Positions 32,895 to 41,408 of a DNA stretch of 64,000 nucleotides are shown piece after piece. The notes under the pieces are model-generated. The model saw only the letters and a program-made list of their open reading frames with translations, was not told where the DNA came from and ran no database searches. This DNA comes from Kitasatospora azatica KCTC 9699 (GTDB lineage: Bacteria > Actinomycetota > Actinomycetes > Streptomycetales > Streptomycetaceae): assembly GCF_000744785.1 (NCBI RefSeq), contig NZ_JQMO01000003.1, positions 682,001 to 746,000 of the forward strand. The letters run 5' to 3'. Both the position numbers and the translations under genes were made by a program. How positions within the stretch are numbered: position 1 is the first letter of the stretch; each line of letters opens with the position of its first letter.

Positions 32895-34898
32895 ATGAGC
32901 GACACCGGCAGACTGATCACACCCGCACTCGTTGACCTCTACCTCGCCCCCGAGGAGAAGAGCGAAGCGCTGCACGCCCTCGCCCAACGGCTGGTCGCCG
33001 AGGGCCGGGTCACCGACCTCGACGGCTTCCTGGCCGACATCGCCGCCCGCGAGGCCCAGGCCCCGACCGGGCTCGGCGACGGCATCGGCATCCCGCACTG
33101 CCGCTCGGCCCATGTCACCCGGCCCAGCCTGGCCTTCGGGCGCAGCGCCAAGGGCGTCGACTTCGACGCCCCGGACGGGCAGCCGGCCGACCTGATCTTC
33201 ATGATCGCGGCACCGGACGGCGCGGACGACACCCACCTGCAGATCCTCGCGGCACTGGCCCGCCGCCTGATGGACCCGGAGTTCACCGGGGCGTTGCGCG
33301 CCGCCGAGAGCCCGGCCCTGGTCGCCGCTCTGGTCAACGGCGAGGAGGCGCCCGCGCCGGCACCCACTCCGGTACCCGCACCGGCGGCGGCCGTGGCCGA
33401 TGCCGATGCCGATTCGGTTGGCCCGCGCCTGGTCGCGGTCACCTCCTGTCCGACCGGCATCGCCCACACCTACATGGCCGCCAAGGCGCTGGAGCTGGCG
33501 GCCGCCCGGGCGGGTGCGCAGATCCAGGTGGAGACCCAGGGTTCGGCGGGTGCGACCCCGCTCGACCCGGCGGTGATCGCCGCCGCCGACGCGGTGATCT
33601 TCGCCCATGACGTGGAGGTCCGGGACCGCGCCCGGTTCGCCGGCAAGCCGACCGTGGACGTCGGCGTCAAGGCCGGTGTCAACCGCGCCGACCAACTGGT
33701 CGCCGAGGCTGTCCAGTTGGCCAGGGCAGCCGGTCCTGGCCGGAGCGCGGCTACGCCCTCCCCTTCGACGGTTGGGCGCAAGGACGAGCACTGGGCCCAG
33801 CGCCTGCGCAAGTACCTGATGACGGGCGTCAGTTACATGATCCCGTTCGTCGCGGCCGGCGGTCTGCTGATCGCCCTGGGCTTCGCCATCGGCGGCTACC
33901 AGATCGCCTCCGCGCCCTCGGTGCTCGGTCACTTCGACTGGACCTCCTCGCACAGCTGGGCGGCTCTCCTGTTCCAGACCGGCAAGGCCTCCTTCGGCTT
34001 CCTGGTGCCGATCCTGTCCGGCTTCATCGCGTACGCCATCGCGGACCGGGCCGCGCTGGCCGCCGGCATCGTCGGCGGCGCGATCTCGGTGGCCGTCGGG
34101 GCCGGTTTCCTCGGCGGTATCGTCTCCGGCCTGATGGCGGGCTTCCTGGTGCTGTGGATGGTGCGCTGGAAGGTACCGCAGGCGATCGCGGGCATCATGC
34201 CGGTCGTGGTGATCCCGCTGCTGTCGGTCGCCGCGGTGGGCTTCCTGACCTTCGTCGTGGTCGGCTCGCCGATCGCCGCCGCGATGCGCGGCCTGACCAA
34301 CTGGCTGAACGGCCTCTCCGGTACCAACGCGATCCTGCTCGGCGTGCTGCTGGGCGCGATGATGGCCTTCGACATGGGCGGCCCGCTGAACAAGGTGGCG
34401 TACACCTTCGCCGCCGGTGCGCTCACCACCGCCGGCGCCACCCCGGACGCCGGCAGCCTCAAGGTGATGGCTGCGGTCATGGCCGCCGGCATGACCCCGC
34501 CGCTGGGCATGGCACTGGCGACCGTGGTCCGGCGCAGCCTGTTCACCGCCGAGGAGCGGGAGAACGGCAAGGCGGCCTGGGTGCTCGGCGCCTCCTTCAT
34601 CACCGAGGGTGCGATCCCCTTCGCCGCCGCCGACCCACTGCGGGTCATCCCGCCCGGCATGGTGGGCAGCATGGCCGCGGGCGGCCTGTCGATGGCCTTC
34701 GGCTCCACCCTCCGAGCCCCGCACGGCGGCATCTGGGTCCTGCCGTTGATCGGCAGTCCGTTCCTGTACGTGCTCGCCATCACGGCCGGGACGGCCGTGA
34801 CCGCCGGAGTCGTGGTCCTGCTCAAGGGCCTGCGACGGACCACTCCGGCGGTGGGCTCCCCCGCCACCACCCAGGAGCAGGAGCTGGTTGCGGCCTGA
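32895..34898 (+). CDS. fruA: Fructose-specific PTS permease EIIABC
   Basis: Imports fructose and releases fructose-1-phosphate. 667 residues in order: EIIA (1-150) with phospho-His68 in GIGIPHCRS; an Ala/Pro linker (152-170); EIIB (about 177-275) with phospho-Cys185 in AVTSCPTGIAHTYMAAK; a short linker; EIIC membrane domain (about 300-640) with TGVSYMIPFVAAGG, FDMGGPLNKVAYTF and ITEGAIPFAAADP. All three phosphorylation or transport units are intact. ATG 32895 has GAAGGA nine bases upstream and starts the EIIA domain correctly. Last gene of fruR-fruK-fruA, followed by a terminator. Confidence 0.97.
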   Translation: MSDTGRLITPALVDLYLAPEEKSEALHALAQRLVAEGRVTDLDGFLADIAAREAQAPTGLGDGIGIPHCRSAHVTRPSLAFGRSAKGVDFDAPDGQPADLIFMIAAPDGADDTHLQILAALARRLMDPEFTGALRAAESPALVAALVNGEEAPAPAPTPVPAPAAAVADADADSVGPRLVAVTSCPTGIAHTYMAAKALELAAARAGAQIQVETQGSAGATPLDPAVIAAADAVIFAHDVEVRDRARFAGKPTVDVGVKAGVNRADQLVAEAVQLARAAGPGRSAATPSPSTVGRKDEHWAQRLRKYLMTGVSYMIPFVAAGGLLIALGFAIGGYQIASAPSVLGHFDWTSSHSWAALLFQTGKASFGFLVPILSGFIAYAIADRAALAAGIVGGAISVAVGAGFLGGIVSGLMAGFLVLWMVRWKVPQAIAGIMPVVVIPLLSVAAVGFLTFVVVGSPIAAAMRGLTNWLNGLSGTNAILLGVLLGAMMAFDMGGPLNKVAYTFAAGALTTAGATPDAGSLKVMAAVMAAGMTPPLGMALATVVRRSLFTAEERENGKAAWVLGASFITEGAIPFAAADPLRVIPPGMVGSMAAGGLSMAFGSTLRAPHGGIWVLPLIGSPFLYVLAITAGTAVTAGVVVLLKGLRRTTPAVGSPATTQEQELVAA

Positions 34899-34909
34899 CC
34901 GAGCGTCAG

Positions 34910-34944
34910 CGTGGCCCGGGAGCCCCGACGGGCCCCGGGCCACG
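34910..34944. terminator. Hairpin terminator after fruA
   Basis: CGTGGCCCGGG (34910-34920) pairs with CCCGGGCCACG (34934-34944), an 11-bp perfect stem with a 13-base loop, between two convergent genes. Probably works in both directions. Confidence 0.75.
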
Positions 34945-34949
34945 AGCGT

Positions 34950-35729
34950 TCAGCCGCCCACGTGCAGCCCGAAACCCGTGCGGCCCGCGGGCTCCAGTCC
35001 CTCCTTCAGGTGCAGCGAGGGGAGCTCGTAGTCACCGAAGTTCTGCCGCCGGAACGCGATCGGCTCGGTCGACTCCAGGGTGACCAGGCGCTGCTTCCAG
35101 GCCTTGGCGACGTCCGGGTACTCCTCGGCGGTCATCCGGTCGGTGCCGTACAGCACGAACGGCGGCAGCACCTCGATGCCCGGGTAGTAGAGGATGCCGT
35201 GGTGGATCGGGAACAGCAGGTCGTCGATGGGGCCGTTGATCCCGCGAGCGGCGTAGTGCGACTCCGGACCGCCGGCGGTCACCGACAGCAGAGCCTTCCT
35301 GCCCGCGAGGGTGCCTTCGCCGAAGCGCTCGCCGTACTTGGTCTCGCTGTGCTCGCCGACGCCGTACGCGAAGCGGTAGGTGAACACCCGGTCCACCCAG
35401 CCTTTGAGGATCGCGGGCATCGTGTACCACCACAGCGGGAACTGGAAGATGATCGTGTCGGCCCACAGCAGCTTCTCCTGCTCGGCGAGGACGTCCGGGG
35501 TGAGCGTCCCGGCGTCGAAGGCCCGGCCCGAGTCCAGGGCGACCTTCAGCGGACTCGAGGCGTTGGGGCCGTAGTCCGCGGCGTCCACCACCGCCTTCCA
35601 GTTCATCGCGTACAGATCGCTCACCCGCACCTCGTGCCCGGCGGTCTCCAATGTGGACACCGCGAGGTCCTTCAGCGAGCTGTTGAGCGACTTCGGCTCC
35701 GGGTGGGCGTGGACGATCAGCGTCCTCAT
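34950..35729 (-). CDS. NAD(P)H-dependent flavodoxin-fold oxidoreductase (NQO/MdaB type)
   Basis: 259 residues of the flavodoxin-like quinone reductase family, which reduces quinones or other electrophiles by two electrons using FAD/FMN. It starts MRTLIVHAHPEPKSLNSSLK with the FMN phosphate loop, has the FQFPLWWYTMPAILKGWVDRVF segment of NQO1-like enzymes, and TAGGPESHYA. ATG 35729 follows GAAGGAG. It is divergent from an XRE regulator across 137 bases, a common arrangement in which the regulator controls the reductase. Confidence 0.92.
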   Translation of the reverse strand: MRTLIVHAHPEPKSLNSSLKDLAVSTLETAGHEVRVSDLYAMNWKAVVDAADYGPNASSPLKVALDSGRAFDAGTLTPDVLAEQEKLLWADTIIFQFPLWWYTMPAILKGWVDRVFTYRFAYGVGEHSETKYGERFGEGTLAGRKALLSVTAGGPESHYAARGINGPIDDLLFPIHHGILYYPGIEVLPPFVLYGTDRMTAEEYPDVAKAWKQRLVTLESTEPIAFRRQNFGDYELPSLHLKEGLEPAGRTGFGLHVGG

Positions 35730-35866
35730 GGGAACTCCTTCGGATCGGATGCTTCGATCCTGGACGCCGCGGCGCCCGGCGTTCAGGGGCTCCGCTTCCG
35801 TCGGACTGGACTTCCTGGTACTGGCAGGACCACCTTCACGGGCACCATCGCGGCCATACTGAGGGC

Positions 35867-36742
35867 ATGGACGATCTTGCCGGCTTCCTGCGGACCCGGC
35901 GTTCCCGGGTCGACCCGGCGGCCGTCGGCATCCCCACCGACAGCCGCCGCCGGGTCGAAGGGCTGCGCCGCGAAGAGCTCGCGCACCTGTCCGGAGTCAG
36001 CGTCGACTACTACGTACGCCTGGAGCAGGGCCGCGCGACCCAGCCCTCCGAGCAGGTCCTCGACGCGCTCGCCCGCGTCCTCGGCCTCGACGAGACCGAA
36101 CGCGGGCACCTTGACCGGCTCGCCCGGCAGCGCCGCCGCCGCGCGAAGGCGCCCGCCAAGGGGGTCACCCCGGCCGGAGGCCGGGGGACGGTCCGGCCGC
36201 AGTTGCTGCGCGTCCTCGACCTGGTCGCCGACGCACCCGCACTGATCATGGACCACCGCCTGGACGTACTCGCCGGGAACCGCCTCGCCGGGCTCCTCTT
36301 CGGCCGGCCGATGCCGGGCCTGAACATCGCCCGGCACATCTTCCTGGAGGAGGCCGAGCGCGGCCTGTACGCGGACTGGGAGAACTGCACCCTCGACGTG
36401 GTCGGGCACCTGCGCCTGGCCGCCGGCCAGCACCCCGAGGACCCTCGCCTGGCCTCGCTCATCGGCGAGTTGGCGATGGGCAGCGAGCGCTTCCGCCGCC
36501 TCTGGGCCCGCGCGGACGTGCGCGCCCGCACACATGGACGCAAGGCGTACCGGCACCCGCTGGTCGGACTGCTGGAACTGCACCAGGAGAACTTCGCGCT
36601 GCCTGACGAATCGGGTATGGAGCTGCTGGTGCTGTCTGCAACCCCCGGCAGCCCCGCTGAGGACGGGCTGCGCCTGCTCGCGGGCCTGGGCGCGGACAGC
36701 TCTGACGCGCATCCCCCGGTGAACGCTCAGGTCCGCGAGTAA
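35867..36742 (+). CDS. XRE-family regulator with MmyB-like ligand domain
   Basis: 291 residues. HTH (about 30-80): VEGLRREELAHLSGVSVDYYVRLEQGRATQPSEQVLDALARVL. From about 110 the C-terminal MmyB-like domain follows (VRPQLLRVLDLVADAPALIMDHRLDVLAGNRLA ... YRHPLVGLLELHQENFALPD), a PAS-like fold thought to bind a small molecule or fatty acid. The linker (KGVTPAGGRGT) is encoded by bases resembling the palindromic repeat in nei. ATG 35867 has CATACT six bases upstream, pointing to a leaderless transcript. It is divergent from the quinone reductase, its likely target. Confidence 0.93.
   Translation: MDDLAGFLRTRRSRVDPAAVGIPTDSRRRVEGLRREELAHLSGVSVDYYVRLEQGRATQPSEQVLDALARVLGLDETERGHLDRLARQRRRRAKAPAKGVTPAGGRGTVRPQLLRVLDLVADAPALIMDHRLDVLAGNRLAGLLFGRPMPGLNIARHIFLEEAERGLYADWENCTLDVVGHLRLAAGQHPEDPRLASLIGELAMGSERFRRLWARADVRARTHGRKAYRHPLVGLLELHQENFALPDESGMELLVLSATPGSPAEDGLRLLAGLGADSSDAHPPVNAQVRE
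36160..36194. repeat. Possible in-frame copy of the nei palindromic repeat
   Basis: GGGGGTCACC, CCGGCCGGAGGC and CGGGGGA run closely parallel to the element at 4208-4242; the central and right parts match in nearly every base. It sits in the linker of the XRE regulator without breaking its frame. GC-rich chance similarity cannot be excluded. Confidence 0.35.
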
Positions 36743-36826
36743 CTCGACGACGCGTCTGATGACTTCGCCCCGCCGGCCACGTAATTGTGCCGATCACGGG
36801 CGCCTCCTCCACCAGGCGTCGATCGA

Positions 36827-37267
36827 TCAGGGATGCTGGCCGGCCTTCGTCACATAGGCGTTGCCGGCCTGGGCGCAGCTCTGCTGCTGCCCCACCCCGG
36901 CCGGCAACGTCGCGGCCAGGTGCTGCATCACGGTGAGACGGTTTTCGTCGGTCACGCCGTTCTTCTGCAGCAGTTCGAGCACCGCCTGGACCTCGTCTCC
37001 GAGGCTGGCGCCCTGCTCCTGGCAGCGTGCGGAGAGGGTGTCGAAGGCACTGTTGTAGTCGGCCCCACTGCCGACGCCCGGCAGCTTCGCCGCAGTGTCC
37101 TGGCCACGGAGTTGCTCGCCCACGGTCGGGGCGGGGGCGGGGGCTGCCTTCTTGCCGCCGCCCGAGGTCGACACGACCGCCACCGCGATCGCGGCCAGCA
37201 GCAGGCAGAGCAGGAAAGCCCAGCGTCGCCGAGCCGAGTTCCCGGCACTGTGTCGCTCGCCGTCCAT
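36827..37267 (-). CDS. Membrane-anchored extracytoplasmic hypothetical protein
   Basis: 146 residues. A basic N-terminus (SARRRW) and one hydrophobic helix (AFLLCLLLAAIAVAVVS, about 17-33) are followed by a Gly/Lys/Ala/Pro linker and a helical domain from VGEQLRGQDTAAKLPG to the end, with Cys in SARCQEQG and QSCAQAG that could pair. No lipobox, so probably a signal anchor. No family recognised. ATG 37267. It lies 84 bases past the convergent XRE gene; no operon partner. Confidence 0.65.
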   Translation of the reverse strand: MDGERHSAGNSARRRWAFLLCLLLAAIAVAVVSTSGGGKKAAPAPAPTVGEQLRGQDTAAKLPGVGSGADYNSAFDTLSARCQEQGASLGDEVQAVLELLQKNGVTDENRLTVMQHLAATLPAGVGQQQSCAQAGNAYVTKAGQHP

Positions 37268-37374
37268 GCCGTCCCCCGCATCGTCATTTCGTTGTCGATC
37301 AACAGCCTGCCAGCAGGCCGACCTGCGTGCACCACCCTCCCGGGTTCGTGACAGAGGCGTGACCGAATGGCCAG

Positions 37375-37512
37375 TCAGAAGCCTCCGTGCAGGAAGATAT
37401 GGAGCATGATCCAGGGGGCGATCTCGGCGACGCCGTACCAGATGGCGAGGCAGGCCAGCAACGCGATGGTGAACTGGCCGGGGACACTGCGTACGAACTT
37501 CTTCAGTCTCAC
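37375..37512 (-). CDS. Small single-span membrane protein
   Basis: 45 residues translated from GTG 37512: VRLKKFVRSVPGQFTIALLA, then CLAIWYGVAEIAPWIMLHIF, then LHGGF. A short basic amphipathic N-terminus precedes a hydrophobic span of about 25 residues, with a Trp/Tyr-rich far end. Codon use is coding-like. The upstream CGAGAG is only a weak ribosome site. No family recognised. It lies just before a strong hairpin at 37538-37569 that ends any transcript arriving from the right. Confidence 0.5.
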   Translation of the reverse strand: MRLKKFVRSVPGQFTIALLACLAIWYGVAEIAPWIMLHIFLHGGF

Positions 37513-37537
37513 ATCGACTCTCGTGGTCCGGGCCCTG

Positions 37538-37569
37538 CAGGGCCGGCCGGGAGCTTCCGGCCGGCCCTG
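37538..37569. terminator. Strong hairpin terminator
   Basis: CAGGGCCGGCCGG (37538-37550) and CCGGCCGGCCCTG (37557-37569), a perfect 13-bp stem with a GAGCTT loop. It separates the small membrane gene from a gene remnant on its right. Confidence 0.75.
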
Positions 37570-37575
37570 AGGGTT

Positions 37576-37758
37576 TCAGGCGTGCAGGTTACCCGCCAGC
37601 GCGTCCTGGAGGGCTGTCGCGTACGCGGTGGTGCCAGTCGCGGGTGAGCGGCAGCACCGAGCCCCCGCCAGCAACCACCCCGGCCCCGGCCTGCGCAGAT
37701 TGACGAGGCGGGGAACGACCGGTTGCGCAAAGATGAATACCCATGCCGAATCCTGCAC
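37576..37758 (-). other. Possible 3' remnant of a lost gene
   Basis: The last ~25 codons before TGA at 37576 (SPATGTTAYATALQDALAG, then NLHA) read like the real C-terminus of a protein, directly before the strong terminator. Sequence to the right (37660-37800) does not continue it convincingly. This may be the tail of a deleted gene. The remaining gap to 38030 holds only the promoter region of the next gene. Confidence 0.3.
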
Positions 37759-38029
37759 AAATGCCCTTCTGATGGTGCGCCTTCGCGCAGCGCTGCGCTA
37801 GCTTGACGGCCTGTCCGCCCCGTACGGCTCGACCGCACCCGGCTCGGCCGCGGACCCGCACCGGCCTCGCCGGCGGCAGTGGCGGCTGCCGCATCGAGCG
37901 GTGCGCCCGGACCCTGCTGTGTGGACGCCTATCCGCCCAGCCGTTGTCCGGGCCGGCCCCAGTACGGCCGGGGCCGCTCCCTCCAGCCAGCAGTACCGAC
38001 CGAGACCCAGGTCTCCGAGGAGAACGAAC

Positions 38030-39886
38030 ATGCGCAGCAGCTCCGACCGCAGCCGGTGGATCCGGCGCGGCGCGGCATCCGCAGCCATCGCGGGGGCGGC
38101 CGCCCTGGCCACCGTCACGACGGCCCTCCCGGCGCAGGCCGCCGGCGGCCAGCCGACCGCGACCCCGATCCAGCACCTGGTGGTCATCTTCCAGGAGAAC
38201 GTCTCCTTCGACCACTACTTCGGCACCTACCCGAACGCGGCCAACACCGCCGACGACAAGGTGAAGTTCACCGCGAAGCCGGGTACCCCGCAGGTGGACG
38301 GCCTCACCCAGGACCTGCTGCAGCACAACCCGAACAAGGCCAACCCCAAGCGGCTCGGCCCGGCCCAGGCGGTCACCTGCGACCAGGACCACGAGTACAA
38401 GGACGAGCAGCTCGCCTTCGACGGCGGCAAGATGGACCAGTTCATCGAGCACACCGACGTCGAGAGCTGCAAGGCGCCGATGTTCACCGAGCCCGGCCTG
38501 GTGATGGACTACTACGACGGCAACACCGTCACCGCGATGTGGAACTACGCGCAGCGGTTCGCGATGAGCGACAACTCCTTCGGCACCAGCTTCGGCCCCT
38601 CCACCCCGGGCGCGCTCAACCTGGTGTCCGGCCAGACCCACGGCGGCTACGCGGTCGACCCCAAGACCGGCCAGAAGACCACCGACCCGAAGGTGGTCTC
38701 CGCCGCCGACGCCAACGGGATCGGCACCGTCATCGAGGACCCGGACCCGGCCTTCGACGACTGCGCCAACACCTCGAACCACCTGGCGATGACCGGCAAG
38801 AACATCGGCGACCTGCTGACCGAGAAGAAGGTCAGCTGGGGCTGGTTCCAGGGCGGTTTCCGGCCCACCACGGCCGCCACCGACAAGACCCCGGCGGTCT
38901 GCGCCACCGCGCACGCCAACATCGTCGGCGCCTCGCGCGGCGACTACAACCCGCACCACGAGCCCTTCGAGTACTACCAGTCGACGGCCAACCCGCACCA
39001 CCTGGCGCCCAAGTCGGTGGACGAGGTCGGCCACGACGGCCAGGCCAACCACCAGTACGACCTGACCGACTTCGACGCCGCGGTGAAGAACGGCACGCTG
39101 CCTGCGGTCAGCTACCTCAAGGCCGCGAACTACCAGGACGGCCACGCGGGCTACTCCGACCCGCTGGACGAGCAGAAGTTCGTCGTCGACACCGTCAACA
39201 AGCTCCAGCAGTCCAAGGACTGGGCCTCCACCGCGGTGGTCATCGCCTACGACGACTCCGACGGCTGGTACGACCACAAGTTCACCGCGCCGGTCAACGG
39301 CTCGCAGGACAAGGCGAACGACGCGCTCGACGGCGCCGGCCAGTGCGGCAAGGGCGCGGCCTGGGGCGGCTACGCCGACCGCTGCGGCTACGGCCCGCGC
39401 CTGCCGCTGCTGGTGCTCTCGCCCTACGCCAAGTCCAACTTCGTGGACCACACCCTGACCGACCAGTCCTCGGTCCTGCGCTTCGTCGAGGACAACTGGA
39501 AGACCGGCCGGATCGGCGACGCCTCCTTCGACGAGCACGCGGGCTCCATCGAGTCCATGTTCGACTTCAAGAGCCCGCAGAGCGCCACGCTGCTGCTCGA
39601 CCCGGCCACCGGCCAGCCCGCCACCTCGGGTCAGCCCGCCACCGGCCAGCCCACCGCCGGTCAGCCGACCGCCTCGGGCCAGCCCGCGAGCGGTCAGCCC
39701 TCGAACGGGACTCCGAGCGGGTCCGGCGCCGCTGCGGCCTCCTCCCCGGCGGCCGGCAGCGGATCCTCGCTCGCCTCGACCGGTAGCAACACCGTGCCGG
39801 TCGCGATCACGGCGGGCGCACTGGTCGCCGTCGGCGCCGGTGTCGTCCTCGCCGTCCGGCGCAAGGGCCGCCGTCGCGCCGCCTGA
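38030..39886 (+). CDS. Secreted, LAxTG-anchored phosphoesterase (phospholipase C/acid phosphatase family)
   Basis: 618 residues. Signal peptide (about 10-38, ending LPAQA), then a phosphoesterase domain of the PLC/AcpA family: HLVVIFQENVSFDHYFGTYP with the metal Glu/Asn, FGTSFGPSTPGALNLVSG, AYDDSDGWYDH and GPRLPLLVLSPYAK. It would hydrolyse phospholipids or other phosphate esters outside the cell. Residues 525-560 are Gly-Gln-Pro repeats (ATSGQPATGQPTAGQ). The C-terminus carries LASTG, a hydrophobic span and RRKGRRR, the layout of class E sortase (LAxTG) wall-anchored proteins; anchoring is unusual for this family. Start ATG 38030 with GAGGAG. Confidence 0.9.
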   Translation: MRSSSDRSRWIRRGAASAAIAGAAALATVTTALPAQAAGGQPTATPIQHLVVIFQENVSFDHYFGTYPNAANTADDKVKFTAKPGTPQVDGLTQDLLQHNPNKANPKRLGPAQAVTCDQDHEYKDEQLAFDGGKMDQFIEHTDVESCKAPMFTEPGLVMDYYDGNTVTAMWNYAQRFAMSDNSFGTSFGPSTPGALNLVSGQTHGGYAVDPKTGQKTTDPKVVSAADANGIGTVIEDPDPAFDDCANTSNHLAMTGKNIGDLLTEKKVSWGWFQGGFRPTTAATDKTPAVCATAHANIVGASRGDYNPHHEPFEYYQSTANPHHLAPKSVDEVGHDGQANHQYDLTDFDAAVKNGTLPAVSYLKAANYQDGHAGYSDPLDEQKFVVDTVNKLQQSKDWASTAVVIAYDDSDGWYDHKFTAPVNGSQDKANDALDGAGQCGKGAAWGGYADRCGYGPRLPLLVLSPYAKSNFVDHTLTDQSSVLRFVEDNWKTGRIGDASFDEHAGSIESMFDFKSPQSATLLLDPATGQPATSGQPATGQPTAGQPTASGQPASGQPSNGTPSGSGAAAASSPAAGSGSSLASTGSNTVPVAITAGALVAVGAGVVLAVRRKGRRRAA

Positions 39887-39929
39887 CAGCTGACGCCTGA
39901 TAGCTGGCACCTGACACCTCGTCGGACGC

Positions 39930-39973
39930 ACTCGGCGGTGGGAAACCGGCAGCCCCGGTTCCCACCGCCGAGT
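39930..39973. terminator. Long hairpin terminator after the phosphoesterase gene
   Basis: ACTCGGCGGTGGGAA (39930-39944) pairs fully with TTCCCACCGCCGAGT (39959-39973), extended inward by CCGG/CCGG. Very stable; presumably ends the phosphoesterase transcript. Confidence 0.8.
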
Positions 39974-40144
39974 CGTATCCGAGGTAGTGGTGACACAGAC
40001 GCGCAGGCCGTCTGCCGCACTTACCGAGGCACTGACACACACTGCGCAGAGCGGCACTACGGTCCCAGGGACCAGCCGACACCGCCCGACGGAAGCGCGC
40101 TGGTTCCGGTCGTCCAGGTCTATCGCCGGGACTGTGGTGCCCCT

Positions 40145-40270
40145 ACGAGCACCCACGAGTAGGCGAAGTTGGCGGCTGTCGATGTCCCGATGACTTGCCG
40201 TCCACGCTGTAGGTCACGGAGGTCGCGTTCCCGCTGGCCACTGACGCGGTCAGCGGCACCGGTCCGGACT
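40145..40270 (-). pseudogene. Decayed Ig-like domain fragment of a secreted protein
   Basis: Minus-strand reading gives LTASVASGNATSVTYSVDGK, then, after a frame change near 40185, STAANFAYSWV. Together these resemble one bacterial Ig-like module (values such as TATSVTYSVDG...ANFAYSWVP) as found in secreted glycosidases. Neither start nor enzyme domain is present. The surrounding 39974-40355 holds nothing else recognisable. Confidence 0.5.
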
Positions 40271-40355
40271 GCGCCCCGACGGGACGTTCACCACCACGCC
40301 TGACACACCCCGCGCTGGGCGACGCCCGCGTGGAGGGAGGCGCCCTGGACGCTCC

Positions 40356-41132
40356 CTAGGGTCTGACGCCGCGTCGGTCCAGCCAGCCGAGGACATAGTC
40401 CGCGACGGACCGCCAGCCGCTGTCCACGACCAGCGAGTGGCCCCGGTCGGCGAACTGCTTGAGGTCCGTCGGCGCCGTGGAGTCGCCGTACTCCTTGTAC
40501 GCGCCGCGGGTCAGCCGGTCGGGTACCACGAGGTCCTCCTGGCCCGAGACCAGCAGCAGCGGGCCCCGCGCCGTGTTGGCGGTGTCCACCATGGCCTCCA
40601 GGCGGCGCGCGGCTCCGCCGCGGCCGAGTTCGCCGAGCAGCCGGCCCGGGCCGGGCACGGCGTACCGCTCGTGGAGCAGCGTGGCCTCCTCGCTGCTGAC
40701 GGCATTGGCGAAGACCTCGCGGAAGCGCCCGACCGGGAGCTGCAACGGGACGTCCACCAGTCCACCGGCGCACCCCTCGTCGGGCGGTGGCGCCACGGCG
40801 CTGAACGGTGCCGGTGCGATGGCTACCGCCGCCCGCCCCAGGCCGGCGCCGATGAGCTGCTGTGCGATCAGTCCCCCGACCGAGTGCCCGACGATCACCG
40901 GCGGGACCTCGCAGGAGGCCACCACCGCGGCGTGGTGGTCGGTCAGGTCGTCCAGTCCGATGCCGGCCAGCGCCTCCGGACGCTCCCGTGCCTCCCGCAC
41001 GGTCGCCGCCTCGCCCGGCCATCCGGGGGCGCGGGTGGTGTACCCGACGGCGGCGAAGCGCTCTTCCCAGCGCTCCCATGACAACGCGTGCAGCCACGCC
41101 CCGTGGATGAACACGACGGGAGTACGGATCAC
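40356..41132 (-). CDS. Alpha/beta hydrolase
   Basis: 258 residues, cytosolic. FIHGAWLHALSWERW carries the oxyanion HG, VGHSVGGLIAQ holds the nucleophile Ser84, VSGQEDLVVP the acid region and DRGHSLVVDSGW the catalytic His. It resembles the AB-hydrolase group that includes esterases and C-C hydrolases; substrate unknown. It starts at GTG 41132 behind GGAGGG. A copy of the 17-bp GTCA-N2-TGAC-type motif lies 78-94 bp upstream (41210-41226), linking it to the other hydrolases of this region. Confidence 0.87.
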   Translation of the reverse strand: MIRTPVVFIHGAWLHALSWERWEERFAAVGYTTRAPGWPGEAATVREARERPEALAGIGLDDLTDHHAAVVASCEVPPVIVGHSVGGLIAQQLIGAGLGRAAVAIAPAPFSAVAPPPDEGCAGGLVDVPLQLPVGRFREVFANAVSSEEATLLHERYAVPGPGRLLGELGRGGAARRLEAMVDTANTARGPLLLVSGQEDLVVPDRLTRGAYKEYGDSTAPTDLKQFADRGHSLVVDSGWRSVADYVLGWLDRRGVRP

Positions 41133-41209
41133 AGCCGGCCCTCCGAACACGATGACGACGCGCCGACGAGCGGCGCCCCTCCCAGCATCGGGCCGGCGGC
41201 CGCGCCCGG

Positions 41210-41226
41210 GATCAGTCGGATGACTG
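41210..41226 (-). promoter_or_regulatory. Hydrolase motif copy (site H1)
   Basis: Minus strand CAGTCATCCGACTGATC, 14 of 16 aligned bases identical to the copy at 45420-45436. Lies 78-94 bp before GTG 41132. Confidence 0.5.
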
Positions 41227-41324
41227 CATGCGAGCGCGTGCGGACGCGTATGGGGGGCGGAATCCTTCCCAGGCAGAAACCTGTCTCTGTTGGCTGCCGG
41301 ATTCCGGGGTGATCGTAGAGGTGT

Positions 41325-41387
41325 TCCTTCCCGCACATTGCTCCTTCCCGCACAGCGTTCCTTCCCGCACAGCATTCCTTCCCGCAC
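41325..41387 (+). repeat. Four direct repeats with exact 17-bp period
   Basis: TCCTTCCCGCAC at 41325-41336, 41342-41353, 41359-41370 and 41376-41387. The five-base spacers vary (ATTGC, AGCGT, AGCAT). The array ends 21 bases before ATG 41409, so it covers the promoter/leader of the downstream hydrolase gene and may be an operator array. Confidence 0.8.
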
Positions 41388-41408
41388 CGGAGAACCGAGG
41401 AGACTTCC

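Noticed and set aside
31506..34943. A very long open frame (over 1,100 codons) on the minus strand across fruR-fruK-fruA.
   Set aside because: It is antisense to three well-supported genes, has low-complexity Gly/Arg/His composition and no domain; long antisense frames are normal at this GC content.
41325..41387. CRISPR-like array.
   Set aside because: Repeat is only 12 bp, spacers 5 bp, only four units and no cas gene; it is a promoter-proximal direct repeat.
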